The translations under genes were made by a program, and so were the position numbers. Positions 56,131-64,000 of a stretch of 64,000 nt of DNA are shown one piece after another; within the stretch, counting starts at the first letter, position 1; each line of letters begins with the position of its first letter. This DNA comes from Histidinibacterium lentulum. Lineage in GTDB: Bacteria; Pseudomonadota; Alphaproteobacteria; Rhodobacterales; Rhodobacteraceae. The notes under the pieces are model-generated. The model made no database searches. It saw only the letters and a program-made list of their open reading frames with translations, and was not told where the DNA came from. The stretch is from positions 186,001 to 250,000 of the forward strand of contig NZ_ML119086.1 of assembly GCF_003789055.1 (NCBI RefSeq), given 5' to 3'.

Positions 56131-57117
56131 ATGGCCGACGGCATGATGGACGGAAACGCGAAACCCACGGAGGACGTGTCGGTTCGCGATGTCTTCGGCA
56201 TCGACACAGACATGCACGTCAAGGGCTTCCCCGAACGCAGCGAGCGCGTGCCCGAGATCGACAGCACCTACAAGTTCGACCGCGACACCACCATGGCGAT
56301 TCTGGCTGGTTTCGGCTACAACCGTCGGGTGATGATCCAGGGCTATCACGGCACCGGCAAGTCGACCCATATCGAACAGGTCGCGGCCCGTCTGAACTGG
56401 CCCTGCGTGCGCGTGAACCTCGACAGCCACATCTCCCGGATCGACCTCATCGGCAAGGACGCGATCAAGCTGCGGGACGGCAAGCAGGTGACCGAATTCC
56501 ACGAGGGCATCCTGCCCTGGGCGCTGCGCAACGCCGTGGCCATCGTCTTCGACGAATACGACGCGGGCCGCGCGGACGTCATGTTCGTGATCCAGCGCGT
56601 TCTGGAACATGACGGCAAGCTGACGCTGATGGACCAGAACGAGATCATCACGCCGCACCCCTCCTTCCGCCTCTTCGCCACCGCGAACACCGTGGGTCTG
56701 GGCGACACCACCGGACTCTACCATGGCGTGCAGCAGATCAACCAGGCACAGATGGACCGCTGGTCCATGGTCGCCACGCTGAACTACCTCAGCCACGACG
56801 CCGAGGCCGCGATCGTCCTCGCCAAGGCGCCCCACTACAACAGCGCCGACGGCCGCAAGACCGTCAGCCGCATGGTGACCGTGGCGGATCTGACCCGCAC
56901 CGCTTTCATGAACGGCGATCTGTCGACGGTCATGTCGCCCCGGACGGTCATCGCCTGGGCCGAGAACGCGCGCATCTTCAAGGACGTGGGCTACGCCTTC
57001 CGCCTGTCGTTCCTGAACAAGTGCGATGAACTCGAGCGTCAGACCGTGGCAGAGTTCTACCAGCGCTGCTTCGACGAGGAACTGCCCGAGAGCGCCGCCT
57101 CCACCAGCCTCGGCTGA
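56131..57117 (+). CDS. cobS: Cobaltochelatase subunit CobS (AAA+ ATPase)
   Basis: ATPase subunit of the aerobic cobaltochelatase CobNST, 328 residues, full length. Walker A is GYHGTGKST (residues 71-79) and Walker B is AIVFDEYD (about 137-144). Other MoxR-like elements follow: [19 protein letters not shown] and the sensor region [20 protein letters not shown]. With CobT it drives insertion of cobalt into hydrogenobyrinate diamide by CobN. GAGAGG lies a few bases before the ATG. Not to be confused with the ribazoletransferase CobS near 24.9 kb. Confidence 0.95.
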   Translation: MADGMMDGNAKPTEDVSVRDVFGIDTDMHVKGFPERSERVPEIDSTYKFDRDTTMAILAGFGYNRRVMIQGYHGTGKSTHIEQVAARLNWPCVRVNLDSHISRIDLIGKDAIKLRDGKQVTEFHEGILPWALRNAVAIVFDEYDAGRADVMFVIQRVLEHDGKLTLMDQNEIITPHPSFRLFATANTVGLGDTTGLYHGVQQINQAQMDRWSMVATLNYLSHDAEAAIVLAKAPHYNSADGRKTVSRMVTVADLTRTAFMNGDLSTVMSPRTVIAWAENARIFKDVGYAFRLSFLNKCDELERQTVAEFYQRCFDEELPESAASTSLG

Positions 57118-57142
57118 CCGCGACGCACCGGCCCGGCGCCGC

Positions 57143-57202
57143 CGGCTGCGCGATCATGCGCAGCCGCACCGCCCTCCCGTAGGAGGCGCGTACATGCGCG
57201 CC
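57143..57202 (+). terminator. Two stem-loops after the cobaltochelatase cobS
   Basis: The first has a 9-bp stem (57143-57151 with 57158-57166) with loop GATCAT; the second a 6-bp stem (57185-57190 with 57197-57202). They begin 26 bases after the cobS stop and probably end the transcript. The rest of the spacer to 57393 holds no gene. Confidence 0.5.
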
Positions 57203-57393
57203 ACTCCCCGCCTGCCACACCGCAGCACCGTGCCTGCTTGACGCCCCGGCCCGCTCTTCGGGCCGTCCCGGTGCGCCCTTGACCCGCGCCACCTCCGGGG
57301 CTGTGCGCGTCATCCCACACCCACCGGCAAGACTTTCCAGACCGCACAAGATTCAGGCGGAACGAAAACCGAACCGCCCTATTCTCCCTCGGT

Positions 57394-57774
57394 ATGGGAA
57401 CGCTGATCCGCCTTCTCGCCCTCGTGGCCCTTCTCCCGCTCCCCGCCCTCGCGGCGCCGGACACCCCCGAGGATCGCCTGCGCACCTTCGCCACCTGCGC
57501 CGGCCGCCTCTCGGCCCGGCTCGAACATCACTGGCTGATGTCCGACCCCCCGGGCGAGACCGAAAGCCACCGCGAGACCACGCTCGACATCCTCGCCCTC
57601 CTCACCCCGCCCGACCGCGCCACCGAGGCCCTCGCCCTCCGCATCCAGGCAAAGGCAAGCTTCGCCGCCCTCCTGTCGCGCGCCACCTTCGGAACCGATC
57701 CCGCCGACAGGCTCTGGGCCGAAACTCATGCCCGCCGCCTCCTCGCCCCCTGTACGGACCTGCTGCTCGGCTGA
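57394..57774 (+). CDS. Secreted hypothetical protein (126 aa)
   Basis: Small exported protein. The signal peptide is clear (TLIRLLALVALLPLPALAAP, cleavage near residue 20). The mature domain has about 105 residues, is mainly helical and has two Cys (FATCAGRLSARLEHHW and RRLLAPCTDLLLG), placed near the two ends and suited to a disulfide. No known family. Its stop is three bases from the convergent hydrolase. Confidence 0.7.
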   Translation: MGTLIRLLALVALLPLPALAAPDTPEDRLRTFATCAGRLSARLEHHWLMSDPPGETESHRETTLDILALLTPPDRATEALALRIQAKASFAALLSRATFGTDPADRLWAETHARRLLAPCTDLLLG

Positions 57775-57777
57775 CCG

Positions 57778-58572
57778 TCAGAGATGCCGCGCGAGGACCT
57801 CCGCCGTGGCCTCGGGCGCCTCCACCGGCATCAGGTGCCCGGCGCCCGGCACCACCTCGATCAGCGCCCCCGCCGCCTCGAGCGGGGCGGGGTCCGGCGC
57901 ATCGGGCGTCACGCGCGCCGGATCGCCCCCCGGAAAGGTCGTCTCGCCATAGACGAACACCCGCTTCCCTGGATGGGCAAGAAAGGCCTCCCGCACCCCT
58001 GGCGCGAGGTCCACCAGCCCCGCCGCCATCTCGTGCAACGCGCGCGGATCGTCGCCCCGGCACGCGGCATGGATCGCCGCGGCGAGCCTGTCGCCCTCCA
58101 GCGCCCTCGCGCGCAGCTTCGCCTGCCGCTCGGCAAAGCCCCGCGCCACGAACGCCTCCACGTCCTGCGCCGCGATGGCCGAGGAAGCCGCCCCGCCCCC
58201 CGGCGCGAAATTGCCCTCGCCCACGATCAGCGTGCCCACCAGATCGGGCCGCCGCTCCGCCACGAGACAGGCCACCGTCCCGCCGAGACTGTGCCCGAAG
58301 ACATCGACCGCCCCCTCCCCGATCTCGAGGATCAGGGCGATCACCACCTCTGCCAGCGTGGCCGGATCGTGGCGCAGGCCCCTCAGCGGCTCGCTCTGTC
58401 CGGTCCCCGGGAAATCCAGCAGCACCAGTCCCCGCCCGAGCCGCCCGGCAAGCCCCGCCAGATAGGCCGAGCGCGTCCCCAGCCCCGGCAGGCACAACAC
58501 GGGCGGCCCGTCAGGCCCGGTGCGGCCGTAATGGATCAGGGCATCGCCCGGGTCATGGTGAAAGGTCGGCAT
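57778..58572 (-). CDS. Alpha/beta-hydrolase family protein
   Basis: Hydrolase of 264 residues. The nucleophile elbow is GHSLGG (DVFGHSLGGTVACLVAERR), the oxyanion region LCLPGLGTRSAYL, and the catalytic His is in VPGAGHLMPVEAPEATAEVL. A lid of helices lies between about 130 and 190. The sequence suits an esterase or small-ester hydrolase; substrate unknown. It could be a cobaltochelatase-region passenger without any functional link. Confidence 0.85.
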   Translation of the reverse strand: MPTFHHDPGDALIHYGRTGPDGPPVLCLPGLGTRSAYLAGLAGRLGRGLVLLDFPGTGQSEPLRGLRHDPATLAEVVIALILEIGEGAVDVFGHSLGGTVACLVAERRPDLVGTLIVGEGNFAPGGGAASSAIAAQDVEAFVARGFAERQAKLRARALEGDRLAAAIHAACRGDDPRALHEMAAGLVDLAPGVREAFLAHPGKRVFVYGETTFPGGDPARVTPDAPDPAPLEAAGALIEVVPGAGHLMPVEAPEATAEVLARHL

Positions 58573-58616
58573 GGCCGCGGGAGGCTAGCCTTGCCCCCCG
58601 CGCCCCGCAAGCGGCC

Positions 58617-59198
58617 TCAGTTCTGCCCGGTGCCGCCCGACCGCCGCATCATCAGGGACAGGAACTCGTCCGGGCTGACCCCCGGCGGCAGGACGATCAC
58701 CGTGCCGCCGCCCTCGGTCCGCTCCACGCGCATCTCTCCCTCCGCGGCGGTCGCGTCTCCGGACCGCGCAGCACTCCCCGAGACGCCGGTCTCCTCCGCC
58801 GAGGCGCCGGCGCCGTTCTGGCCGTCCTCGCCGGCCTCCGGCAGGTCGCTCACGCCATGCTGCTCCCGCTCGGCGCGCAGGCGCATCTCGGTGACGATGG
58901 CCTCCTGCGCGTCCCGCAGCCCTTCTTCGTAGCCGGCGCGATACCCGCTGTCATAGATCAGCCGCGCGAAGCTCTCGATCTCCTGCGCGATGGTCCCGCC
59001 GATCTCGGTCCGCGCGGTCTCGTTCACCGGGTCCGTCTCGCCGATGTCGGGCGCGTCGGCCTCCCGGATCGCCTGCGCCGTGGGCGGCCCGCCCACCTGC
59101 GCGTCGCCGTCCGTGGCCTCGTCGGTCTGCGCCAGCACGGGCGCCACGGACAGCATCAGGGCCGTCCCGCCCGCCAGAATGGGGTTCAGACGCGTCAT
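58617..59198 (-). CDS. Secreted hypothetical protein (193 aa)
   Basis: Exported protein with a signal peptide (NPILAGGTALMLSVAPVLAQ, cleavage after about residue 23). The mature chain is acidic and low-complexity, with one helical block (AQEIESFARLIYDSGYRAGY, then DAQEAIVTEMRLRAE) and a C-terminal VIVLPPGVSPDEFLSLMM. The ATG at 59198 has GGAG six to seven bases upstream and is preferred to the GTG at 59201. It diverges from cobT across 108 bases. Function unknown. Confidence 0.7.
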   Translation of the reverse strand: MTRLNPILAGGTALMLSVAPVLAQTDEATDGDAQVGGPPTAQAIREADAPDIGETDPVNETARTEIGGTIAQEIESFARLIYDSGYRAGYEEGLRDAQEAIVTEMRLRAEREQHGVSDLPEAGEDGQNGAGASAEETGVSGSAARSGDATAAEGEMRVERTEGGGTVIVLPPGVSPDEFLSLMMRRSGGTGQN

Positions 59199-59306
59199 CA
59201 CGATCTCCTCCGGTCGTCTCGAGCATCCCCTCGCCCCCGGAACCGGCGCGCGCGCAGCGATGTTCCGGCCCTTGCCAACCGCCCCGCCTTGACCGATGTC
59301 TGAGCG

Positions 59307-61184
59307 ATGACCAAGTCCGCCGACAATCCCGCCGAACCGTTCAAGAAGGCCCTCGCCGAGGCGACCCGCGTGCTCGCCGACGATCCGGAGCTCGGCGTCA
59401 CCTATTCGGTCGACCCGCCCGGCCAGTCCTCCGACGGTCTACGCCTGCCGCAGGTCAGCCGCCGCCTCACCCGGGACGAGGTGCTGCTGGCGCGCGGCAC
59501 GGCGGACGGCTACGCGCTGCGCCACCGCTACCACGACCCCCGCGTCGCCGCGCGCTACATGCCCGAGGGCCAGCTCGCCCGCGACCTCTACGAGGCCATG
59601 GAATCGGCCAGGGTGGAGGCCCTGGGCGCCGAGCGGATGCCCGGCACCGCCGGCAACATCGATGCCCGGATCGGCGCCGAGGCCCGCCGCAAGGGCTATG
59701 CCCAGATCCGCGACAAGGCCGAGGCGCCGCTGGCCGCCGCCGCCGGATACCTCATCCGCCACCTCGCCACCGGCCGCCCCCTCCCCGAGGGCGCGGCCAA
59801 CGTCATGGACCTCTGGCGCGGCTTCATCGAGGAAAGCTGCGGCGAAACGCTGGGCGCGCTCGACGACTGCCTCGCCGACCAGCAGGCCTTCGCCCGCATG
59901 GCGCGCAAGCTGATCGAGGACATGGGCTACGGCGACCAGCTCGGCGACGATCCCGATGCCCCCGACGAGGACGAGGAGGAGACCGCCGAAAGCTCCGAAG
60001 AGGACGAAAGCCCCGACGACGCCAGCGAGGACGGCGAGGACGAGAGCGAGGACATGGACGCCTCGCCCGAAAGCGCGCAGGACCAGGAACAGGACCAGTC
60101 CCAGGCCCAGGTGAACCTCGACGACATGGCCGATGCCGAATTCGCCGAGGAAACCGAGATGCCCGAGGGCGAGGCGCCGACCGAGCCGCCGCCGCCCCCG
60201 CCCCATTCCGAGGCCGACCCGAACTACACCGTCTTTTCCGACACCCATGACGAGGAGATCGGTGCCGAGGACCTTGCCGAGCCGGTGGAACTCGAGCGCC
60301 TGCGCGCCTACCTCGACCAGCAGCTCGAGCCGCTGAAGGGCGCCGTGGGCCGTCTGGCGAACAAGCTCCAGCGCCGCCTCCAGGCGAAACAGTCCCGCTC
60401 CTGGGAATTCGACCGCGAGGAAGGCATCCTCGACGCCGGCCGCCTCGCCCGCGTCGTGGCCAACCCGACGACGCCGCTCTCCTTCAAGGTCGAGAAGGAC
60501 ATGGAATTCCGCGACACCGTGGTGACGCTGCTCTTGGACAACTCGGGCTCCATGCGCGGCCGCCCCATCTCCATCGCCGCGATCTGCGCCGACGTGCTCG
60601 CCCGCACGCTGGAACGCTGCGACGTGAAGGTGGAGATCCTCGGCTTCACCACCCGCGCCTGGAAGGGCGGCAAGGCCCGCGAGGCCTGGCTCGCCGCCGA
60701 CCGGCCCGCCGCGCCCGGGCGCCTCAACGACCTGCGCCACATCATCTACAAATCCGCCGACGCGCCCTGGCGCCGCTGCCGCGAGAACCTCGGCCTGATG
60801 ATGAAGGAGGGGCTCCTGAAGGAGAACATCGACGGCGAGGCCCTCGAATGGGCGCACCGCCGCCTCCTCGTGCGGCCCGAGCAGCGCAAGGTGCTCATGG
60901 TCATCTCCGACGGCGCGCCGGTGGACGATTCCACCCTCTCGGTGAACCCGGCCAACTATCTCGAAAAGCACCTGCGCGACGTGATCGCCATGGTCGAGCG
61001 CCGCCGCGCCGTCGAACTCATCGCCATCGGCATCGGCCATGACGTCACCCGCTATTACCAGCGCGCGGTGACCATCACCGATGTCGAACAGCTCGCCGGC
61101 GCCATGACCGAACAGCTCGCCGGCCTGTTCGACAAGGACCCCCGCAAGCGCGCGCGGGTTCTGGGGATGAGGAAGGTGGCCTGA
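59307..61184 (+). CDS. cobT: Cobaltochelatase subunit CobT
   Basis: Partner of CobS in the aerobic cobaltochelatase, 625 residues. The N-terminal helical domain (about 1-205) is followed by a strongly acidic segment (about 210-300; [19 protein letters not shown]) and a VWA domain with MIDAS motif DNSGSM from Asp411 and later SDGAPVDDS. This arrangement (D-like subunit of Mg-chelatase) is typical. It couples ATP hydrolysis by CobS to CobN, which is not in this window. The start is the ATG at 59307. Distinct from the phosphoribosyltransferase CobT at 23.8 kb. Confidence 0.95.
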   Translation: MTKSADNPAEPFKKALAEATRVLADDPELGVTYSVDPPGQSSDGLRLPQVSRRLTRDEVLLARGTADGYALRHRYHDPRVAARYMPEGQLARDLYEAMESARVEALGAERMPGTAGNIDARIGAEARRKGYAQIRDKAEAPLAAAAGYLIRHLATGRPLPEGAANVMDLWRGFIEESCGETLGALDDCLADQQAFARMARKLIEDMGYGDQLGDDPDAPDEDEEETAESSEEDESPDDASEDGEDESEDMDASPESAQDQEQDQSQAQVNLDDMADAEFAEETEMPEGEAPTEPPPPPPHSEADPNYTVFSDTHDEEIGAEDLAEPVELERLRAYLDQQLEPLKGAVGRLANKLQRRLQAKQSRSWEFDREEGILDAGRLARVVANPTTPLSFKVEKDMEFRDTVVTLLLDNSGSMRGRPISIAAICADVLARTLERCDVKVEILGFTTRAWKGGKAREAWLAADRPAAPGRLNDLRHIIYKSADAPWRRCRENLGLMMKEGLLKENIDGEALEWAHRRLLVRPEQRKVLMVISDGAPVDDSTLSVNPANYLEKHLRDVIAMVERRRAVELIAIGIGHDVTRYYQRAVTITDVEQLAGAMTEQLAGLFDKDPRKRARVLGMRKVA

Positions 61185-61267
61185 GCGCAGGCGGTTTCTG
61201 GACTTCCGGACCCGCAAGGCAGAGGGTGGCCGCGCATCCCGCGTCCGCAAGGAAAGGCAGGCCCCCC

Positions 61268-63091
61268 GTGTTCCAGACCTTCGAGACCACCGCCTCCCCC
61301 GACCAGGGCCCGCCCCGGATCGCGGCCCTGCGCGGGCTGATGGCCGAGGAGGGCCTCGACGCCGTGCTCATTCCCCGCGCCGACGCGCATCAGGGCGAAT
61401 ATGTGGCCCCCTGCGACGCCCGGCTGAAATGGCTCACCGGCTTCACCGGGTCCGCGGGCTTCTGCGCCGTCACGGGGACGGAGGCCGGGCTCTTCGTCGA
61501 CGGCCGCTATCGCGTGCAGGCCCGGTCCGAGACCGACTCGGGCACCGTCACCCCCGTCCCCTGGCCCGAGACGAAGCTCGCGGACTGGCTCTCCGAACGG
61601 CTGCCCTCGGGCGCCGTCCTGGGCTTCGACCCCTGGCTCCACACCCTGCGCGAGGTTGCGGCCCTGCGAAAGGATCTCGGCCCCCGGGGCATCACCCTGC
61701 GCGCCATCGCCAACCCCGTGGACCGGCTCTGGCAGGACCGGCCAGCCCCGCCCGCGGAGCCGATCGCCGTCTACCCCGACGACATGGCCGGCGAAACCTC
61801 CGCCTCGAAGCGCAACCGCCTGGGCGAGACCCTCGCCAAGGCCGGCCATGCCGCCGCCGCCCTGACCCAGCCCGACGGGATCGCCTGGCTCCTCAACATC
61901 CGCGGCAGCGACATTCCCCGCAACCCGGTGCCGCTCTGCTTCGCGATCCTGCGCGCGGACGGCACCGCGACGCTCCATTGCACCGAAGGCCAGGCCGAGG
62001 GCCTCACCGCCCGCCTCGGCCCCGATGTGGCGATCCGGCCGAAATCGGCCTTCCTCGACGATCTCGCGGCAGAAGAAGGCCCGGTCCGCCTCGCCCCCGC
62101 CACGGCGCCCCAGGCCCTCGCCGACCGGCTCGCCGAGGCGGGCATCGCCATCGCCGAGGACGAGGACCCCTGCGCCCTCCCCCGCGCCTGCAAGACCCCC
62201 GCAGAGATCGCCGGCGCCCGCGCCGCCCAGCTCCGCGACGGCGCCGCCATGGCGCGCTTTCTCCACTGGCTCGACGAGACTGCTCCCGGGGGCGCGCTGA
62301 CCGAGATCGACGTGGTCCGCGCACTCGAGGGCTTCCGCCGCGACACGAACGCGCTCCGCGACATCAGCTTCGACACCATCGCGGGCGCCGGCGAACACGG
62401 CGCCATCGTCCATTACCGCGTGACCGAGGCCACCAACCGCGCCGTCCGCGCGGGCGAGCTCCTGCTGGTGGATTCGGGCGGGCAGTACATGGACGGCACC
62501 ACAGACATCACCCGCACCATCGCCATCGGCCCGCCCGGCGAGGAGGAGCGGACCTGCTACACCCTCGTCCTCAAGGGCATGATCGCCATTTCCCGCGCCC
62601 GCTTTCCCAAGGGCGTCGCAGGCCGCGACCTCGACGCGCTGGCGCGCGTGGCGCTCTGGATGCGGGGCCGCGACTACGACCACGGCACGGGCCACGGCGT
62701 CGGCGCCTATCTCTCGGTTCACGAGGGGCCGCAGGGCCTCTCCCGCCGCTCCGTGGTGCCGCTCGAGCCCGGAATGATCCTGTCGAACGAGCCCGGCTAC
62801 TACCGCGAGGGCGCCTTCGGCATCCGCATCGAGAACCTGATCGCCGTGCGCGAGGCGGCCCCGCTGCCCGGCGGCGACCTGCGCGAGATGCTCGAGTTCG
62901 AGACCCTCACCTGGGTGCCCTTCGACCGCCGCCTGATCGACACCGCGCTGCTCTCGGACGAAGAGAGGGGCTGGATAGACCGCTACCATGCGGATACTGT
63001 CGCGCACATCGCCCCGCGTCTCGACGGCGGGGCCCGCGACTGGCTGACGGCCGCCTGCGCCCCGCTTGGCGCGGCCGCCGCTCGGGGCTGA
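61268..63091 (+). CDS. Aminopeptidase P family protein (M24, Xaa-Pro)
   Basis: Metallopeptidase of 607 residues, the long three-domain form. Two creatinase-like N-terminal domains (about 1-150 and 150-310) precede the pita-bread catalytic domain. Metal ligands are visible as Asp in LLLVDSGGQYMDGTTDITRT (two Asp), His in HGTGHGVGAYLSVHEG, Glu in LSNEPGYYREG and Glu in FGIRIENLIAV. It removes N-terminal residues ahead of proline. The start is GTG at 61268 (reads fMet-FQTFETTA) with AAGGAAAGG about 10 bases upstream; GTG 61226 is less likely. Confidence 0.92.
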   Translation: MFQTFETTASPDQGPPRIAALRGLMAEEGLDAVLIPRADAHQGEYVAPCDARLKWLTGFTGSAGFCAVTGTEAGLFVDGRYRVQARSETDSGTVTPVPWPETKLADWLSERLPSGAVLGFDPWLHTLREVAALRKDLGPRGITLRAIANPVDRLWQDRPAPPAEPIAVYPDDMAGETSASKRNRLGETLAKAGHAAAALTQPDGIAWLLNIRGSDIPRNPVPLCFAILRADGTATLHCTEGQAEGLTARLGPDVAIRPKSAFLDDLAAEEGPVRLAPATAPQALADRLAEAGIAIAEDEDPCALPRACKTPAEIAGARAAQLRDGAAMARFLHWLDETAPGGALTEIDVVRALEGFRRDTNALRDISFDTIAGAGEHGAIVHYRVTEATNRAVRAGELLLVDSGGQYMDGTTDITRTIAIGPPGEEERTCYTLVLKGMIAISRARFPKGVAGRDLDALARVALWMRGRDYDHGTGHGVGAYLSVHEGPQGLSRRSVVPLEPGMILSNEPGYYREGAFGIRIENLIAVREAAPLPGGDLREMLEFETLTWVPFDRRLIDTALLSDEERGWIDRYHADTVAHIAPRLDGGARDWLTAACAPLGAAAARG

Positions 63092-63179
63092 CCTGTCACG
63101 GATCTGTCACCGTAACGCGTTCAGGGTGCCCGCACCGCGGGACCCGCTCCATGCGAACCGAAGAGAAGGGGGATGGCTC

Positions 63180-63521
63180 ATGGCCGACCACATCAAGATA
63201 CGCCCCGCGACCGGCACCTGGGTGATCAGGGCCGGGGGTGCGGTGATCGGCGAAAGCGACCGCGCGCTGGAACTGGCCGAGGGCGACTACACGCCCGTCA
63301 TCTACTTCCCCCGCGACGACATCGCGATGGCCTTCCTCGAGCCCTCCGAGACCTCCTCCACCTGCCCCCACAAGGGCGAGGCGCGCTACTTCACGATCCA
63401 GGGCAAATCCGGCCCCCTCAAGGACGCCGCCTGGTCCTACGAGTCCCCGAAGGACGGCGTCGCCGAGATCGCGGGCCACCTCGCCTTCTACACCTCCACC
63501 GTGGCCGTCGAGCAGGTCTGA
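63180..63521 (+). CDS. DUF427 domain protein
   Basis: Small soluble protein of 113 residues. The family stretches IYFPRDDIAMAFLEPSETSS, TCPHKGEARYFTI and AAWSYESPKDGVAEIAGHLAFY are diagnostic of DUF427; the Cys-Pro-His in the centre is the most conserved point. No activity is established. ATG 63180 follows an overlapping ATG in another frame, GGATGGCTCATGG. Single gene, with repeats downstream. Confidence 0.9.
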   Translation: MADHIKIRPATGTWVIRAGGAVIGESDRALELAEGDYTPVIYFPRDDIAMAFLEPSETSSTCPHKGEARYFTIQGKSGPLKDAAWSYESPKDGVAEIAGHLAFYTSTVAVEQV

Positions 63522-63577
63522 CCCCCGAAACCGGTCGGTTGAGCGGTCACGCCGACCCCGCACCACCCGCAAGGCGC

Positions 63578-63778
63578 GCGTTCAAGCGCACCGTCCACCC
63601 CGACCCGTAGGGTGGGTTTCCAACCCACCCCACGCCCCCTCACGAATGCTCCTCCGCCGCCGTCGCCAGCGCCCAGGTGTCGGAGGGCGTTCAAGCGCAC
63701 CGTCCACCCCGACCCGTAGGGTGGGTTTCCAACCCACCCCCACGCCCCCCTCACGAATGCTCCTCCGCCGCCGTCGCC
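63578..63778. repeat. Imperfect 109-base tandem duplication including a gene tail
   Basis: About 90 bases (63578-63667) recur at 63687-63778, with two single-C insertions. Each copy carries one 24-base palindromic element (63606-63629 and 63715-63738) and then TCACGAATGCTCCTCC, the complement of a stop codon plus the final codons of the minus-strand gene at the right edge. Confidence 0.85.
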
Positions 63779-64000
63779 GCCAGCGCCCGGTTGTAGGCCC
63801 TCAACGCGTCCACCTGGAACAGCGCCCCCCTCAGCTGCGGCGGCCGGTCCCCGCCGCCCAGCTTCACCACCGGGATGAACACCGCGTTCGTCTTCTCGAA
63901 AAGCGGCATCGCCTGCTCCAGCGTGGCGGTCCGGTCGAGATAGGTCCCCTCCCCGATCATCGCCCAGCAGGCCTCCTCCGGCGCCGCCCTCGGCGCCTCC
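63751..64000 (-). CDS. Chloride-channel-like CBS-domain protein, C-terminal part (partial)
   Basis: Only the last about 82 codons lie in the window; the start is beyond the right edge. The sequence YLDRTATLEQAMPLFEKTNA, VFIPVVKLGG and LRGALFQVDALRAYNRALAA reads as the second CBS motif and tail of a voltage-gated ClC-type channel. The open frame continues to the edge without a stop. Another CBS-domain protein is possible, as no membrane part is seen. Its final codons and stop are duplicated downstream. Confidence 0.6.
   Translation of the reverse strand, partial: EAPRAAPEEACWAMIGEGTYLDRTATLEQAMPLFEKTNAVFIPVVKLGGGDRPPQLRGALFQVDALRAYNRALAATAAEEHS

Overview
The window looks like chromosomal DNA from a high-GC alphaproteobacterium of the Rhodobacterales (Roseobacter/Rhodobacteraceae type). 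Pointers are about 75-78 % G+C in core rows (hand counts), cobaltochelatase CobS/CobT next to bolA and a J-domain gene, single-chain PntA with PntB, malate synthase G, a GNAT-nitrilase fusion and an RTX protein ending in a Hint domain. The species cannot be named from sequence reading alone.

Layout. 0-4.6 kb: a tRNA-Tyr-like gene, an RND-type exporter with a small secreted partner, and a glycosyltransferase-like protein. 4.7-13.2 kb: a sugar-acid catabolic locus with a sugar ABC transporter, Zn-dehydrogenase and altronate dehydratase in one operon, an aldo/keto reductase plus mannitol-dehydrogenase-family reductase in a second, and a GntR-family regulator between them. Together they fit conversion of an L-sugar such as L-galactose, through L-galactonate, tagaturonate and altronate, to 2-keto-3-deoxygluconate. 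13.5-16.4 kb: an orphan TadG/TadE/TadE-like set. The 4.7-16.4 kb block has visibly lower GC and may be accessory.

16.6-31.7 kb: DUF421 protein, glyoxalase-fold protein, O-acetylhomoserine sulfhydrylase, a 1,515-residue protein with a PilM/GspL-like N-terminus and PilP/GspC-like C-terminus, two lower-ligand cobalamin genes, a ferredoxin operon, a DegP-type protease, small membrane proteins and the GNAT-nitrilase fusion. 31.9-41 kb: pntA-pntB, a methyltransferase-like membrane protein, kynureninase and the large RTX/Hint protein. 41-49.8 kb: VOC protein plus D-lyxose-isomerase-like gene, a lipoprotein, a class-I amidotransferase-like hydrolase, malate synthase G, a short DUF2256 gene, aminopeptidase N and an acyltransferase.

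49.9-64 kb: two tandem paralogous lytic-transglycosylase-like proteins, gatB, an OmpA-family protein, a 29-base tandem palindromic repeat, bolA, the J-domain protein, cobS and cobT (aerobic cobalt insertion), an M24 aminopeptidase P, a DUF427 protein, and a duplicated patch that copies the end of a chloride-channel-like gene running off the right edge. Most genes are single units or pairs with 1-4 base overlaps. I saw no insertion sequence, CRISPR array, rRNA or phage module.
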